Assembly: GCA_017454585.1 (NCBI GenBank)
Contig: JAFTCU010000167.1
Location: forward strand, 1-17,844
DNA: 17,844 nt
Direction of reading: 5' to 3'
Source of the DNA: Thermoguttaceae bacterium
GTDB taxonomy: Bacteria; Planctomycetota; Planctomycetia; Pirellulales; Thermoguttaceae
This document shows, in pieces, positions 7,234 through 14,389 of the stretch (its first letter is position 1; every line of letters starts with the position of its first letter). The translations under genes were made by a program, and so were the position numbers. The notes under the pieces were generated by a model, which was given only the letters and a program-made list of their open reading frames with translations, ran no database searches and was not told where the DNA came from.

Positions 7234-8256
7234 ATGATCGCCTTGCATTTTATACCTGTTTTAGCGGCTGCGGCCTCCAATAACGAGACACTGTTCATGA
7301 TGATCGCGTCAGGCGCTGGTGTAGCCGTGCTCGCGTTTCTCGTTTTGTCCTTGCTGTTTCCCAGGTCCAAGCAGAAATCCGAAGACGACGAATTTGTGGA
7401 AGAAAACGGCATTTTCGGGTCTCTGACCCCCGGTTTGGCAAACGTTATTCCTGAAAACGAGAAAGAAAACCGGGAATTCCGTCAACTGCTCCGTCAGGCC
7501 GGTTTTTACAGTTTCAGCGCTCGTAACTCGATTTATGCGGCACGTCTGGTTCTGTTCCTGCTTCCGATCTTTATCGGTATGTACATGGGCGTCCTTTTCC
7601 CGGACCTCATGCTACAGTACACGTGCATCGGTTTATTCGTCGGCACAGGCCTTTCCATTATTCCACGACTTTATGTTTACTGGGTCCGTAAAAAACGTAT
7701 TGAACACATCCGCGCCGGGATCCCGGACACAATGGATATGTTCGCCATGTGCGCTTCCGGCGGTATGACGATGAACGAAAGCCTGGAACATATTGCCGAT
7801 CAGATCTACGAGTACCCGGAACTTTCGCAGGAATTGTGTATCCTCCGTCGCCAGATCGAGCTTGGGTCACTGGAACAGGCGATTAAAGATTTGATGGAAC
7901 GTGTGAATATTCCCGAGATGCGTCAGTTCAGCTACCTGCTTCTGCGCAGTTCCCAGCTCGGCAATCAATCAAATACCGCTTTGATCGAACAGGCGGATCA
8001 CCTCCGCGCGATGCGGCGTCACCACGCGATGGCTCAGGCAAACAAGACACCGACAAAACTCGTTTTTCCGTTGATGTTTTGTTTCGCACCAGGAGCATTG
8101 ATCCTTATGCTCTCACCCTCGCTGATGACCATTTACGATTTCATGTCCTCCAAAACGATCCAACCGAATGCCATCCAGAACGCTATTGAGGCAAATAGCC
8201 CCCTGGTTGACATCAACTCTCCGAATCTTTCAGGAAATACTGCCCCGCAGGAATAA
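7234..8256 (+). CDS. tadC: Tad inner-membrane platform protein TadC
   Basis: A 340-residue membrane protein, second type II secretion F family member of the Tad platform. Segments lie at about 20-42, 102-122, 127-150 and 275-300, and the F domain at about 163-290 (AGIPDTMDMFAMCASGGMT, then SSQLGNQSNTALIEQADHLR). It partners TadB and follows it by 26 bases. The ribosome-binding site is weak (AAGG about 12 bases before the ATG). About 35 polar residues follow the last membrane segment. It is the last gene of the pilus operon here; a strong hairpin follows. Confidence 0.9.
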   Translation: MIALHFIPVLAAAASNNETLFMMIASGAGVAVLAFLVLSLLFPRSKQKSEDDEFVEENGIFGSLTPGLANVIPENEKENREFRQLLRQAGFYSFSARNSIYAARLVLFLLPIFIGMYMGVLFPDLMLQYTCIGLFVGTGLSIIPRLYVYWVRKKRIEHIRAGIPDTMDMFAMCASGGMTMNESLEHIADQIYEYPELSQELCILRRQIELGSLEQAIKDLMERVNIPEMRQFSYLLLRSSQLGNQSNTALIEQADHLRAMRRHHAMAQANKTPTKLVFPLMFCFAPGALILMLSPSLMTIYDFMSSKTIQPNAIQNAIEANSPLVDINSPNLSGNTAPQE

Positions 8257-8291
8257 TCTTTCAGGGCCATTTCAAGGAAAATATATCATTT

Positions 8292-8325
8292 CCCCCCTCC
8301 TTAAAAAGTTTTTTGGGGAGGGGGG
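8292..8325 (+). terminator. Strong GC hairpin after tadC
   Basis: A perfect 9-bp stem CCCCCCTCC/GGAGGGGGG (8292-8300/8317-8325), extended inward by A-T pairs (8303-8306/8311-8314), is one of the strongest hairpins in the window. No T run follows it, so it is an imperfect intrinsic terminator; it may instead block transcripts or belong to the downstream promoter region. Confidence 0.5.
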
Positions 8326-8346
8326 TATTCCTTTTCCTGCCATTTG

Positions 8347-8355
8347 TGCTAAAAT
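8347..8355 (+). promoter_or_regulatory. Extended -10 of the aminotransferase promoter
   Basis: TGCTAAAAT (8347-8355) is an extended -10 box about 60 bases before the start codon. The -35 region is poor. The G tract of the preceding hairpin ends 24 bases before the -10 box. Confidence 0.5.
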
Positions 8356-8417
8356 AGAAAGTTAGTATTTATTTCCTTACTACACATAAACAAAAATCAG
8401 TTTCGGAAAGGAATCAA

Positions 8418-9275
8418 ATGTCCATCAAAGTTTACATCAACGGTGAATACTTTGCCAAAGAAGATGCGAAGATCAGTGTGTTCGACCACGGGCTTCTGTA
8501 CGGTGACGGCATTTTCGAAGGAATGCGCGCCTATTCCGGCAAAGTCTTCCGTCACCAGGCGCACATGGACCGCCTCTGGAATTCCGCCCGCGCCATCGCT
8601 CTGGAAATTCCAATGACCAAAGAGCAAATGATGAAAGCCGTCGATGATACGTTGGCGATCAATGGTCTGACTGACGCTTACATTCGTCTGGTCGTAACCC
8701 GTGGTGCGGGAAATCTTGGGCTGAACCCGTACAACTGCTCGAATCCCCAGGTGATCATCATCACCGACAAAATCACCCTCTACCCCCAGGCCCTGTACGA
8801 TAACGGGATGGAAATCGTCACCGCAAGCACGATCCGTATGCCTGCCGCCGCTCTGAGTCCACGCATCAAGTCGCTGAACTACCTTAATAATATTATGGCA
8901 AAGCTCGAAGCGAAAACCGCCGGCTGTGAGGAAGCGCTGCTTCTGAATATGAAAGGCGAAATCGCGGAATGCACCGGCGACAATATTTTCATCATCAAGG
9001 ACGAAGTGATCTACACCCCTCCGACCGACGCGGGGATTCTGGAAGGCATCACACGTGGCGCAGTCATTGACCTGGCGAAAGAAATGGGTTACGAAGTGCG
9101 CGAAGTCGCCCGGACCCGCCACGACCTGTACATCGCGGACGAATGCTTCCTGACCGGTTCTGCCGCGGAGCTGATCCCGGTGGTGAAGATCGACATGCGC
9201 CCGATCGGCGACGGTAAAGTCGGCCCGGTCACCAAAAACCTGATTGCGCACTTCCGCGATCTCATCGTCCGGTAG
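8418..9275 (+). CDS. ilvE: Branched-chain amino acid aminotransferase
   Basis: A PLP-dependent class IV aminotransferase of 285 residues, matching the short bacterial BCAT form. It would interconvert leucine, isoleucine and valine with their 2-oxo acids, using glutamate/2-oxoglutarate, in the cytoplasm. Motifs include FDHGLLYGDGIFEGMRAY (22-39), the likely PLP lysine Lys151 in RIKSLNYLNN, and the GEIAECTGDNIF and GILEGITRGAV blocks. D-amino acid aminotransferase and 4-amino-4-deoxychorismate lyase share this fold, but the N-terminal motif favours BCAT. GGAAAGGA lies five bases before the ATG. The gene is alone, with its own promoter and terminator. Confidence 0.88.
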   Translation: MSIKVYINGEYFAKEDAKISVFDHGLLYGDGIFEGMRAYSGKVFRHQAHMDRLWNSARAIALEIPMTKEQMMKAVDDTLAINGLTDAYIRLVVTRGAGNLGLNPYNCSNPQVIIITDKITLYPQALYDNGMEIVTASTIRMPAAALSPRIKSLNYLNNIMAKLEAKTAGCEEALLLNMKGEIAECTGDNIFIIKDEVIYTPPTDAGILEGITRGAVIDLAKEMGYEVREVARTRHDLYIADECFLTGSAAELIPVVKIDMRPIGDGKVGPVTKNLIAHFRDLIVR

Positions 9276-9287
9276 TTGATTATCGTG

Positions 9288-9329
9288 CGGCGGTTTCAAT
9301 GGCAGGAAACCGCCGTTTCTCTTTTTTTA
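9288..9329 (+). terminator. Intrinsic terminator after ilvE
   Basis: A perfect 10-bp stem CGGCGGTTTC/GAAACCGCCG (9288-9297/9306-9315) with an eight-base loop is followed by a T-rich tail ending in seven T. It starts 12 bases after the ilvE stop. Confidence 0.9.
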
Positions 9330-9353
9330 TTGATGGGACGATTTACTCTTTGA

Positions 9354-9399
9354 TTCTCTCCCCTCCCCCCCTTTCTTAATTTGAGATCTGCGCTATAAT
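9354..9399 (+). promoter_or_regulatory. purC promoter with C-rich upstream tract
   Basis: TATAAT (9394-9399) is a perfect -10 box. The -35 position has no good match, but a C-rich tract (9356-9371, ending in seven C) stops 22 bases before the -10 box, the same spacing as at the tRNA-Lys promoter. Confidence 0.55.
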
Positions 9400-9450
9400 A
9401 ATGGTTTGACTTTTTGTTTCCATTTCCCATTTTATTCAGAAGAGGTTTTT

Positions 9451-10347
9451 ATGTCCTCCAAAGCTCTTCTTCAGACGTCGCTGAATTTCCCGGTCCGCCG
9501 TGGCAAGGTGCGCGACATTTACGATTTTGGCGATGAAGTCCTCCTTGTCAGTTCCGACCGCATCAGCGCGTTCGACTGGATCCTTCCCTCCGGGATCCCG
9601 GACAAAGGGCGCGTCCTGACGCAAATCGCCGCGTTCTGGTTTGAGAAACTCGGTGAAGAGAACCACCTCATCACGGTGGACGTGGATCAAATGCCGTGTC
9701 TGGACGGTGTGGACGCCGCCACGAAAGCCGACCTGGCGGGGCGCTCTACCCTCTGCAAAAAGTCGAAGGTTTTCCCGGTCGTGTGCTTCGTTCGGGGCTG
9801 TCTGACCGGCTCCGGCTGGAAAGTGTACCAGAAAAGCCAGACGATCTGCGGGATCAAACTTCCGGAAGGGCTGAAAGAATCTGTCCGTATGGAAACGCCG
9901 ATCTTCACGCCGACCACCAAGGCCGAAGAAGGGCACGACGAAAACGTGACGTTCGAGCAGATGTGTGACCTGATCGGGACTGAAGCCGCCACCGAGCTGC
10001 GCGACCGCAGCATTTCGCTCTTCCAGCGGGGCGCAGAATATGCCGCCAGCCGTGGGATCATCATCGCCGACACGAAATTCGAGTGGGGCGTCCGTGACGG
10101 TAAAATCATCCTGGTCGATGAAGTCCTCACGCCGGACAGTTCCCGCTTCTGGCCCGCCGACGATTATGAAGTCGGGCGCAGTCAGAAATCGTTCGATAAA
10201 CAGTTCGTCCGTGACTGGCTCCTTGCCTCCGACTGGGACCGCCAGAGCGTTCCGCCGGCGCTTCCGGAAGATGTGATCGCGAAAACGCGCGAAAAGTACA
10301 TTGAGGCCTTTGAACGGCTCACCGGGAAGGAATTCCCCTGGAAATAA
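9451..10347 (+). CDS. purC: SAICAR synthetase (PurC)
   Basis: Phosphoribosylaminoimidazole-succinocarboxamide synthase, 298 residues. It joins aspartate to CAIR using ATP in de novo purine synthesis, in the cytoplasm. It belongs to the longer form of the family. Recognisable blocks are GKVRDIYDFGDEVLLVSSDR (18-37), ISAFDWILPSGIPDKG, the SGWKVYQKSQTICG segment, TTKAEEGHDENV, and DTKFEWG near the C-terminal half. The start at 9451 is set by AGAGG five bases upstream; an in-frame ATG at 9406 has no such site. The next gene begins 22 bases after the stop. Confidence 0.95.
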   Translation: MSSKALLQTSLNFPVRRGKVRDIYDFGDEVLLVSSDRISAFDWILPSGIPDKGRVLTQIAAFWFEKLGEENHLITVDVDQMPCLDGVDAATKADLAGRSTLCKKSKVFPVVCFVRGCLTGSGWKVYQKSQTICGIKLPEGLKESVRMETPIFTPTTKAEEGHDENVTFEQMCDLIGTEAATELRDRSISLFQRGAEYAASRGIIIADTKFEWGVRDGKIILVDEVLTPDSSRFWPADDYEVGRSQKSFDKQFVRDWLLASDWDRQSVPPALPEDVIAKTREKYIEAFERLTGKEFPWK

Positions 10348-10369
10348 CCCCCGGTATTCGTTCGATCCC

Positions 10370-11113
10370 ATGAAGCTCACGTTCCTCGACCAGCCCGCCG
10401 GTCTGTTTGGCGCTTATATTTTCCACCGTTACTCCTCTACGTGGGACGCGCGCTACTGGACCCTTCATCCCGAGTGTGACCCTAAAAGCCGGGTAGTGGG
10501 CGGGCCCTTTATGTACGCGTTCTGGCACGAGTACATTCTACTCCCGGTCGCTTTTTTCGGGCACTGCAAAGTTGCGACGATCACCTCGAATCACCACGAT
10601 GCGGAGATCATCACGCACCTTTCGCGGCACATGGGGTTCACGATTTTTCGGGGCTCCACGAATCGGGGCGGAACTGAGGCGCTGCGGCATTTGCTGGCCG
10701 TAGGAAAAGCGGGGTATCACCTGACCATGATGCCGGATGGCCCGCGTGGGCCTCGCCGTCAAATGTCCCTCGGAACGGTTTATGCAGCATCCAAATCGGG
10801 CTTTCCCATCGTCGCGTCTGGCATGGGGATCAGCGTGGCCTGGCGCTTTAATTCCTGGGATCGTTTTGCCATTCCAAAGCCATTTTCTCGAGTACGGACA
10901 GTATTCACGGAACCGCTTTTCGTCCCGGACCACCTGAAGCGCGCCGAGCTGGAAGAGTATCGCGTCGAAGCGGAACGCCGACTCACCGAAGCGACGCGCA
11001 TTGCCGAAGAGTGGGCGGAATCGGGCGATTTTCGGCCAGGGGAGATGGTTCTGGACCATCACCCCATGCAACTCAAAAAATACTTCCAGGAGGAAAAAGC
11101 CTCCCTACAATAA
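10370..11113 (+). CDS. DUF374-type lysophospholipid acyltransferase
   Basis: A 247-residue protein of the DUF374/lysophospholipid acyltransferase superfamily, expected at the inner membrane and acting on a lipid acceptor with an acyl donor. Family marks are YAFWHEYILLP (49-59), SNHHDAEIIT (73-82, the HxxxD-like block), RGSTNRGG (94-101) and MPDGPRGPRR (121-130). The ATG at 10370 is preferred to 10301, which lies inside purC, because the sequence after it fits the family. There is no visible Shine-Dalgarno site, but the 22-base gap to purC suggests co-transcription. Members of this family in other bacteria act on lipid A or phospholipid precursors; the acceptor here is not known. Confidence 0.8.
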   Translation: MKLTFLDQPAGLFGAYIFHRYSSTWDARYWTLHPECDPKSRVVGGPFMYAFWHEYILLPVAFFGHCKVATITSNHHDAEIITHLSRHMGFTIFRGSTNRGGTEALRHLLAVGKAGYHLTMMPDGPRGPRRQMSLGTVYAASKSGFPIVASGMGISVAWRFNSWDRFAIPKPFSRVRTVFTEPLFVPDHLKRAELEEYRVEAERRLTEATRIAEEWAESGDFRPGEMVLDHHPMQLKKYFQEEKASLQ

Positions 11114-11139
11114 AAAGAGGATTTTTTGGAAGATTTTGA

Positions 11140-11167
11140 TTGAAAATCACCTGAAATGTGGTATAAT
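11140..11167 (+). promoter_or_regulatory. Strong sigma70-type promoter upstream of structured RNA
   Basis: TTGAAA (11140-11145), a 16-base spacer and TATAAT (11162-11167) preceded by TGG form the best promoter in the window. Its TGTGGTATAAT core is nearly the same as at tRNA-Lys (TGTGGTATAGT). Confidence 0.75.
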
Positions 11168-11173
11168 AGAAGA

Positions 11174-11290
11174 TAGAATTATGACTTTTTAAAGAAAAAT
11201 GGGCAAAACCAGGGCATAGAGGCATACAGAAAGAAAATCCTTTCGGACTTTGGGAGTTATCTCCCCAGTATTTTCTTTCCGTTTTTTATT
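11174..11290 (+). ncRNA. Putative small RNA or attenuating leader
   Basis: From the expected transcription start at about 11174 to the T run at 11282-11287 there is no open frame, but there is strong structure. A perfect 10-bp stem GAAAGAAAAT/ATTTTCTTTC (11229-11238/11270-11279) encloses a GGGAG-TTAT-CTCCC hairpin (11252-11265) and a small CC-TTTC-GG hairpin. Two bases separate the long stem from TTTTTT. AAAGAAAA also occurs upstream at 11191-11198 and could pair with the 3' arm in an alternative fold. The unit is either a free RNA of about 115 bases or a leader controlling the gene at 11333. It matches no RNA family that I recognise. Confidence 0.5.
11229..11287 (+). terminator. Long-stem intrinsic terminator/attenuator
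   Basis: The 10-bp outer stem with nested hairpins is followed by CG and six T. It lies 45 bases before the ATG of the next gene, so read-through would be needed if that gene uses the promoter at 11140. Confidence 0.65.
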
Positions 11291-11332
11291 GAGTATTTTT
11301 TATTTACGTAATGTCGTTTTGTGAGCGGTCCC

Positions 11333-13096
11333 ATGAATAACTTTATGGAAACCATACGGTTCTTTTCTCCAAAGGATTTCGCTACGTTCGAAATGCTGCA
11401 AACGGTTCACCTTGTGGCACTGGATCGTTCTCTGGTTCCTGTTCAGGCTGAACTTGATGAAAATCAGTTGGCCATTCATTACCCGCAATCGGAAAATCTG
11501 CGTTTTGGTATTCCATGGACGATTCCGAACTTTGGGAACAAAATGCTCACAACGGGGACGCTGGCGCCGACACAAAATCCCTATTGGCTTTCTATCGAGC
11601 TGGCGCGTGGTTTATGCGCTTCGATTCGAAATCAGGCTTCGGACTGGGAAACGCTGGGACTGGTGCCCTCCGAAGAATTCTGGAATACCATTCAGGATGC
11701 GGGGCGTTATCTTTTTCATGCGATCAAACTCTCGTACAATCAGGAAGAATACGACCCGGAAATCGACAAATACGCGAATTACTCCATGCAGCTTTGCATG
11801 AAAGCGTCGATACTTCTTGCCAGAACGTACATCGAACGCATCCTTTTGCTCAGGAAGCTGGCCCAACCCGCGACGGAAGCCGCTATCGCGCTGAAAAAGG
11901 AGCTGGACCTCGAATACACCACCGAAAAATCGCTCATCGAACAGGAAGATAATTTTGACGAGGATCGGGTCTCTCAGATGCTTATGGAGATGGAAACCAG
12001 CGATACTCTGGGCACGATGCCTGATTCCGGGAATACTCAGGACTCCTCCCTGTATGATGCGCCGCTTGACATTTCAGACGATGACACCGCGATCCACATC
12101 GTAGAGGCAGTTCCTCCCAAGTATATCGGCGTTCATCTGGATTACAATATTCTGGAAAAAGAGACCAAGGATATTTTCTTCCAGACATTTAATCACGTTA
12201 ATATTTCCGTTTCATGGCCGCGAATTCTTCAAAGGCCCGAGATTCTGAACGAGTACGATCAGCAAATAGACTGGTGCGTCAGTAACGGCTTCAGCGTCAC
12301 AGCTGGACCAATCCTGAATTTCTTCCCGGCCCATCTTCCCGATATGCTCACACGGTACATTGGGAATTACGAGGTTATTTGCGACAAGGTGCGTGATTAT
12401 GTGTCCCTTTTGGTTAAACGTTACCGAAATAGAGTCTCCACGTGGGTGGCAACGTCCCGGGTGAACACATATTTTCCGCTTGGACTGTCACTTCTGCAGC
12501 AGTTGGATCTGACGATCAAAATCGTTGGCTGGATCCATGAATTTCAGCCGACCGCCGAGGTTCTCACCTCGCTTGATATGCCTTGGGGTGATAACGTCCT
12601 CCCGCCTCCGTATGGAGTGGAAGATGAGGATAGTCGGGAATACCCAACGATCATCTGCGCGGACTACCTTTTACGATCCAGAAACAAAATCAACGGTTTC
12701 CAGCTGGAATTCAATATTGGTTACAGGAATCTCGCGACTTATGACCGACCGCTTCTGGAGTGGTCTCGCCTGATTGACCGATGGTCCCATTTTGGGGTAC
12801 CGCTTTATCTTCAGATACGTGTACCGAGTTCCAGTGCGCCAGACCGAAAAGCGATCGTTTCTGAGCCGCCGCTTTGGAATGGCTGGACGATGCGTTATCA
12901 GGCGCTTTGGGCCTCTTATGTTCTCCCGATTCTTCTGGTCAAGCCGAATGTTTACGGGGTGGACTGGTGTGTTTTCAGAGACTATCGGACCCACGACTAT
13001 CCCAACGCGGGGTTGATCACAGGGGATGGCCGGGTCAAGAAAGCGCAAGTTGTTTTAGCTGAAATATTAAAATATTTTATGACTGAAGCGGATTAA
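11333..13096 (+). CDS. GH10-like barrel protein, probable pseudoenzyme
   Basis: A 587-residue protein. Residues about 1-200 form an N-terminal domain of unknown fold. An acidic linker follows (about 200-258), then a C-terminal region resembling a glycoside hydrolase family 10 TIM barrel (about 265-587). Barrel landmarks include YIGVHLDYNILE, NISVSWPRI, the strand-4 segment STWVATSRVNT (Trp371), MPWGD, and GVPLYLQIRVPSS near 487-500. In true GH10 xylanases strand 4 ends in WDVVNE and strand 7 carries a TELD glutamate. Both glutamates are missing here. There is no signal peptide, so it is probably cytoplasmic. ATG 11333 is preferred to GTG 11321; the ribosome-binding site is weak. Planctomycetes encode related beta-1,4-xylanase-labelled proteins. 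The function is unknown. Confidence 0.7.
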   Translation: MNNFMETIRFFSPKDFATFEMLQTVHLVALDRSLVPVQAELDENQLAIHYPQSENLRFGIPWTIPNFGNKMLTTGTLAPTQNPYWLSIELARGLCASIRNQASDWETLGLVPSEEFWNTIQDAGRYLFHAIKLSYNQEEYDPEIDKYANYSMQLCMKASILLARTYIERILLLRKLAQPATEAAIALKKELDLEYTTEKSLIEQEDNFDEDRVSQMLMEMETSDTLGTMPDSGNTQDSSLYDAPLDISDDDTAIHIVEAVPPKYIGVHLDYNILEKETKDIFFQTFNHVNISVSWPRILQRPEILNEYDQQIDWCVSNGFSVTAGPILNFFPAHLPDMLTRYIGNYEVICDKVRDYVSLLVKRYRNRVSTWVATSRVNTYFPLGLSLLQQLDLTIKIVGWIHEFQPTAEVLTSLDMPWGDNVLPPPYGVEDEDSREYPTIICADYLLRSRNKINGFQLEFNIGYRNLATYDRPLLEWSRLIDRWSHFGVPLYLQIRVPSSSAPDRKAIVSEPPLWNGWTMRYQALWASYVLPILLVKPNVYGVDWCVFRDYRTHDYPNAGLITGDGRVKKAQVVLAEILKYFMTEAD

Positions 13097-13187
13097 ACGA
13101 TTTTGAGGGATATAAATTTTACCAGATTTAACATCAAATCAAAAAAAACTTATATATTTTCCCTTAAACGACGATTCCCTTATAAAA

Positions 13188-13212
13188 TTCTGTTCTTTTA
13201 ACAGAAGATTTT
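13188..13212 (+). terminator. Weak hairpin after GH10-like gene
   Basis: TTCTGTT/AACAGAA (13188-13194/13200-13206) with a CTTTT loop forms a 7-bp A-T-rich stem, followed two bases later by only four T. It could end the preceding transcript, but it is weak. Confidence 0.35.
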
Positions 13213-13221
13213 CAGGTTTTA

Positions 13222-13255
13222 TTGACAAACTGAATACAAGAATTAGCCGTATAAT
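13222..13255 (+). promoter_or_regulatory. Possible promoter of the SDR-glycosyltransferase pair
   Basis: TATAAT (13250-13255) is a perfect -10 box 24 bases before the ATG. A perfect TTGACA (13222-13227) lies 22 bases upstream of it, too far for a standard promoter. Either the -10 works alone or an activator bridges the spacing. Confidence 0.45.
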
Positions 13256-13279
13256 TAATTTTTATCCTTCAGAGAACCA

Positions 13280-14389
13280 ATGAATAATCAATCCAAATTC
13301 GCATTTCTGACTGGCGCCACTGGAATGTTAGGGGCTTTTTTTATGCGCGAGCTCCTCGATTGTGGTCAGAACCTTGTCGTTTTAGTGCGCCCTTCCCGAA
13401 AAAAGAACGCCGAAGAACGCATTGAAGACATTCTGACGCTGTGGGAAACTCCCCAGAAAAAGTACCCGCGTCCTTTGATTATTCAGGGTGATTTGACCGG
13501 AAAAGGCTGGCTGGACGAAAAAGCCGACTGGCTCCGTGAAAATGTCGAAACCGTCATCCACAGTGCCGCGAGCCTGGAATTTTACGGTCAGCGTGACGCG
13601 GAACCTTATCGTACCAACCTGAAAGGCCTGGATACGATCCTGGAACTCTGCCGTCGTGCAAACATCCGAAAATTCCACCACATTTCCACGGCTTACGTGG
13701 CTGGGAACCGGAAGGAGTTTTCTGAATCACAATGTAATGAGGGCCAAAAATTCCGCAACGATTACGAGCAAAGCAAAATTGAAGCGGAAGAACGCGTCCG
13801 AAATTTCGGCTTTGACTCCCTGACGGTTTACCGTCCCTCGATCGTGATCGGCGACACCAAAACGGGTTACACGCCGACGCTCAGCGGTCTTTACGCGGCT
13901 CTGAAACTCGTTCATACTCTTGTCGGTCAGCTTCATCTTGGGGCGACGAGCGCCAAATTCGCACTTGCGGCCATGGGAATGAAAGGAAACGAGAGCAAAA
14001 ACCTCGTTCCTGTGGACTGGGTCGCCAAAGTTCTGGCGCATATTTTCACGCACGAGGAACTTCACGGAAAGACTTATCACCTGACCAATCCAAATCCTCC
14101 TCAAATGAAAGTCATCGCGAAAACCATTCAGGAAGCCGTCGAGAAATTCTCGAATCTGGTCCCGGACGCATCTGCGACGGAATGCGATGAGAACTGGTTT
14201 GGCAAAAACTTTTCCGCTCAAATGCGTCTTTTCCGTGCGTACCTCCAGGAAGACGCCCGATTTGATTCGAGTAATACGATCGCCGCAGCACCTCATCTCC
14301 CCTGCCCGATTGTAGATCATGATTTACTAATGTTCCTTTTCCAGAAAGTAATCGATTCCAATTTTGGAAGAAACTGGTGTTTGAATTGA
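13280..14389 (+). CDS. Thioester-reductase-like SDR family oxidoreductase
   Basis: A 369-residue extended short-chain dehydrogenase of the NAD(P)-binding type seen in thioester reductase/fatty acyl-CoA reductase domains (male-sterility type). The cofactor motif TGATGMLG is at 11-18, the DLT acidic step at 71-73, VIHSAASLEF at 92-101, catalytic Ser/Thr in HISTAYVAG (134-142) and YEQSK at 162-166. Family members reduce acyl thioesters or act on fatty acyl chains; some are sugar-nucleotide epimerases. The stop overlaps the start region of the downstream glycosyltransferase by 13 bases, so the two are translationally linked, which points to a shared lipid or glycolipid substrate. The precise reaction cannot be read from the sequence. 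Confidence 0.75.
   Translation: MNNQSKFAFLTGATGMLGAFFMRELLDCGQNLVVLVRPSRKKNAEERIEDILTLWETPQKKYPRPLIIQGDLTGKGWLDEKADWLRENVETVIHSAASLEFYGQRDAEPYRTNLKGLDTILELCRRANIRKFHHISTAYVAGNRKEFSESQCNEGQKFRNDYEQSKIEAEERVRNFGFDSLTVYRPSIVIGDTKTGYTPTLSGLYAALKLVHTLVGQLHLGATSAKFALAAMGMKGNESKNLVPVDWVAKVLAHIFTHEELHGKTYHLTNPNPPQMKVIAKTIQEAVEKFSNLVPDASATECDENWFGKNFSAQMRLFRAYLQEDARFDSSNTIAAAPHLPCPIVDHDLLMFLFQKVIDSNFGRNWCLN

Noticed and set aside
8397..9299. 300-codon open frame on the minus strand opposite ilvE
   Set aside because: It lies entirely antisense to a well-supported enzyme, shows no recognisable domain, and covers the ilvE ribosome-binding site and terminator. It is a codon-bias shadow.
9436..10380. 314-codon minus-strand frame opposite purC
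   Set aside because: It is antisense to purC over its full length, with Arg/Asp/Phe-rich composition typical of a shadow frame and no family features.
11174..11290. Known riboswitch classes (cyclic-di-GMP, manganese, purine, fluoride) for the structured region
   Set aside because: None of the conserved core motifs of these classes could be matched by eye; the region is left as unclassified.
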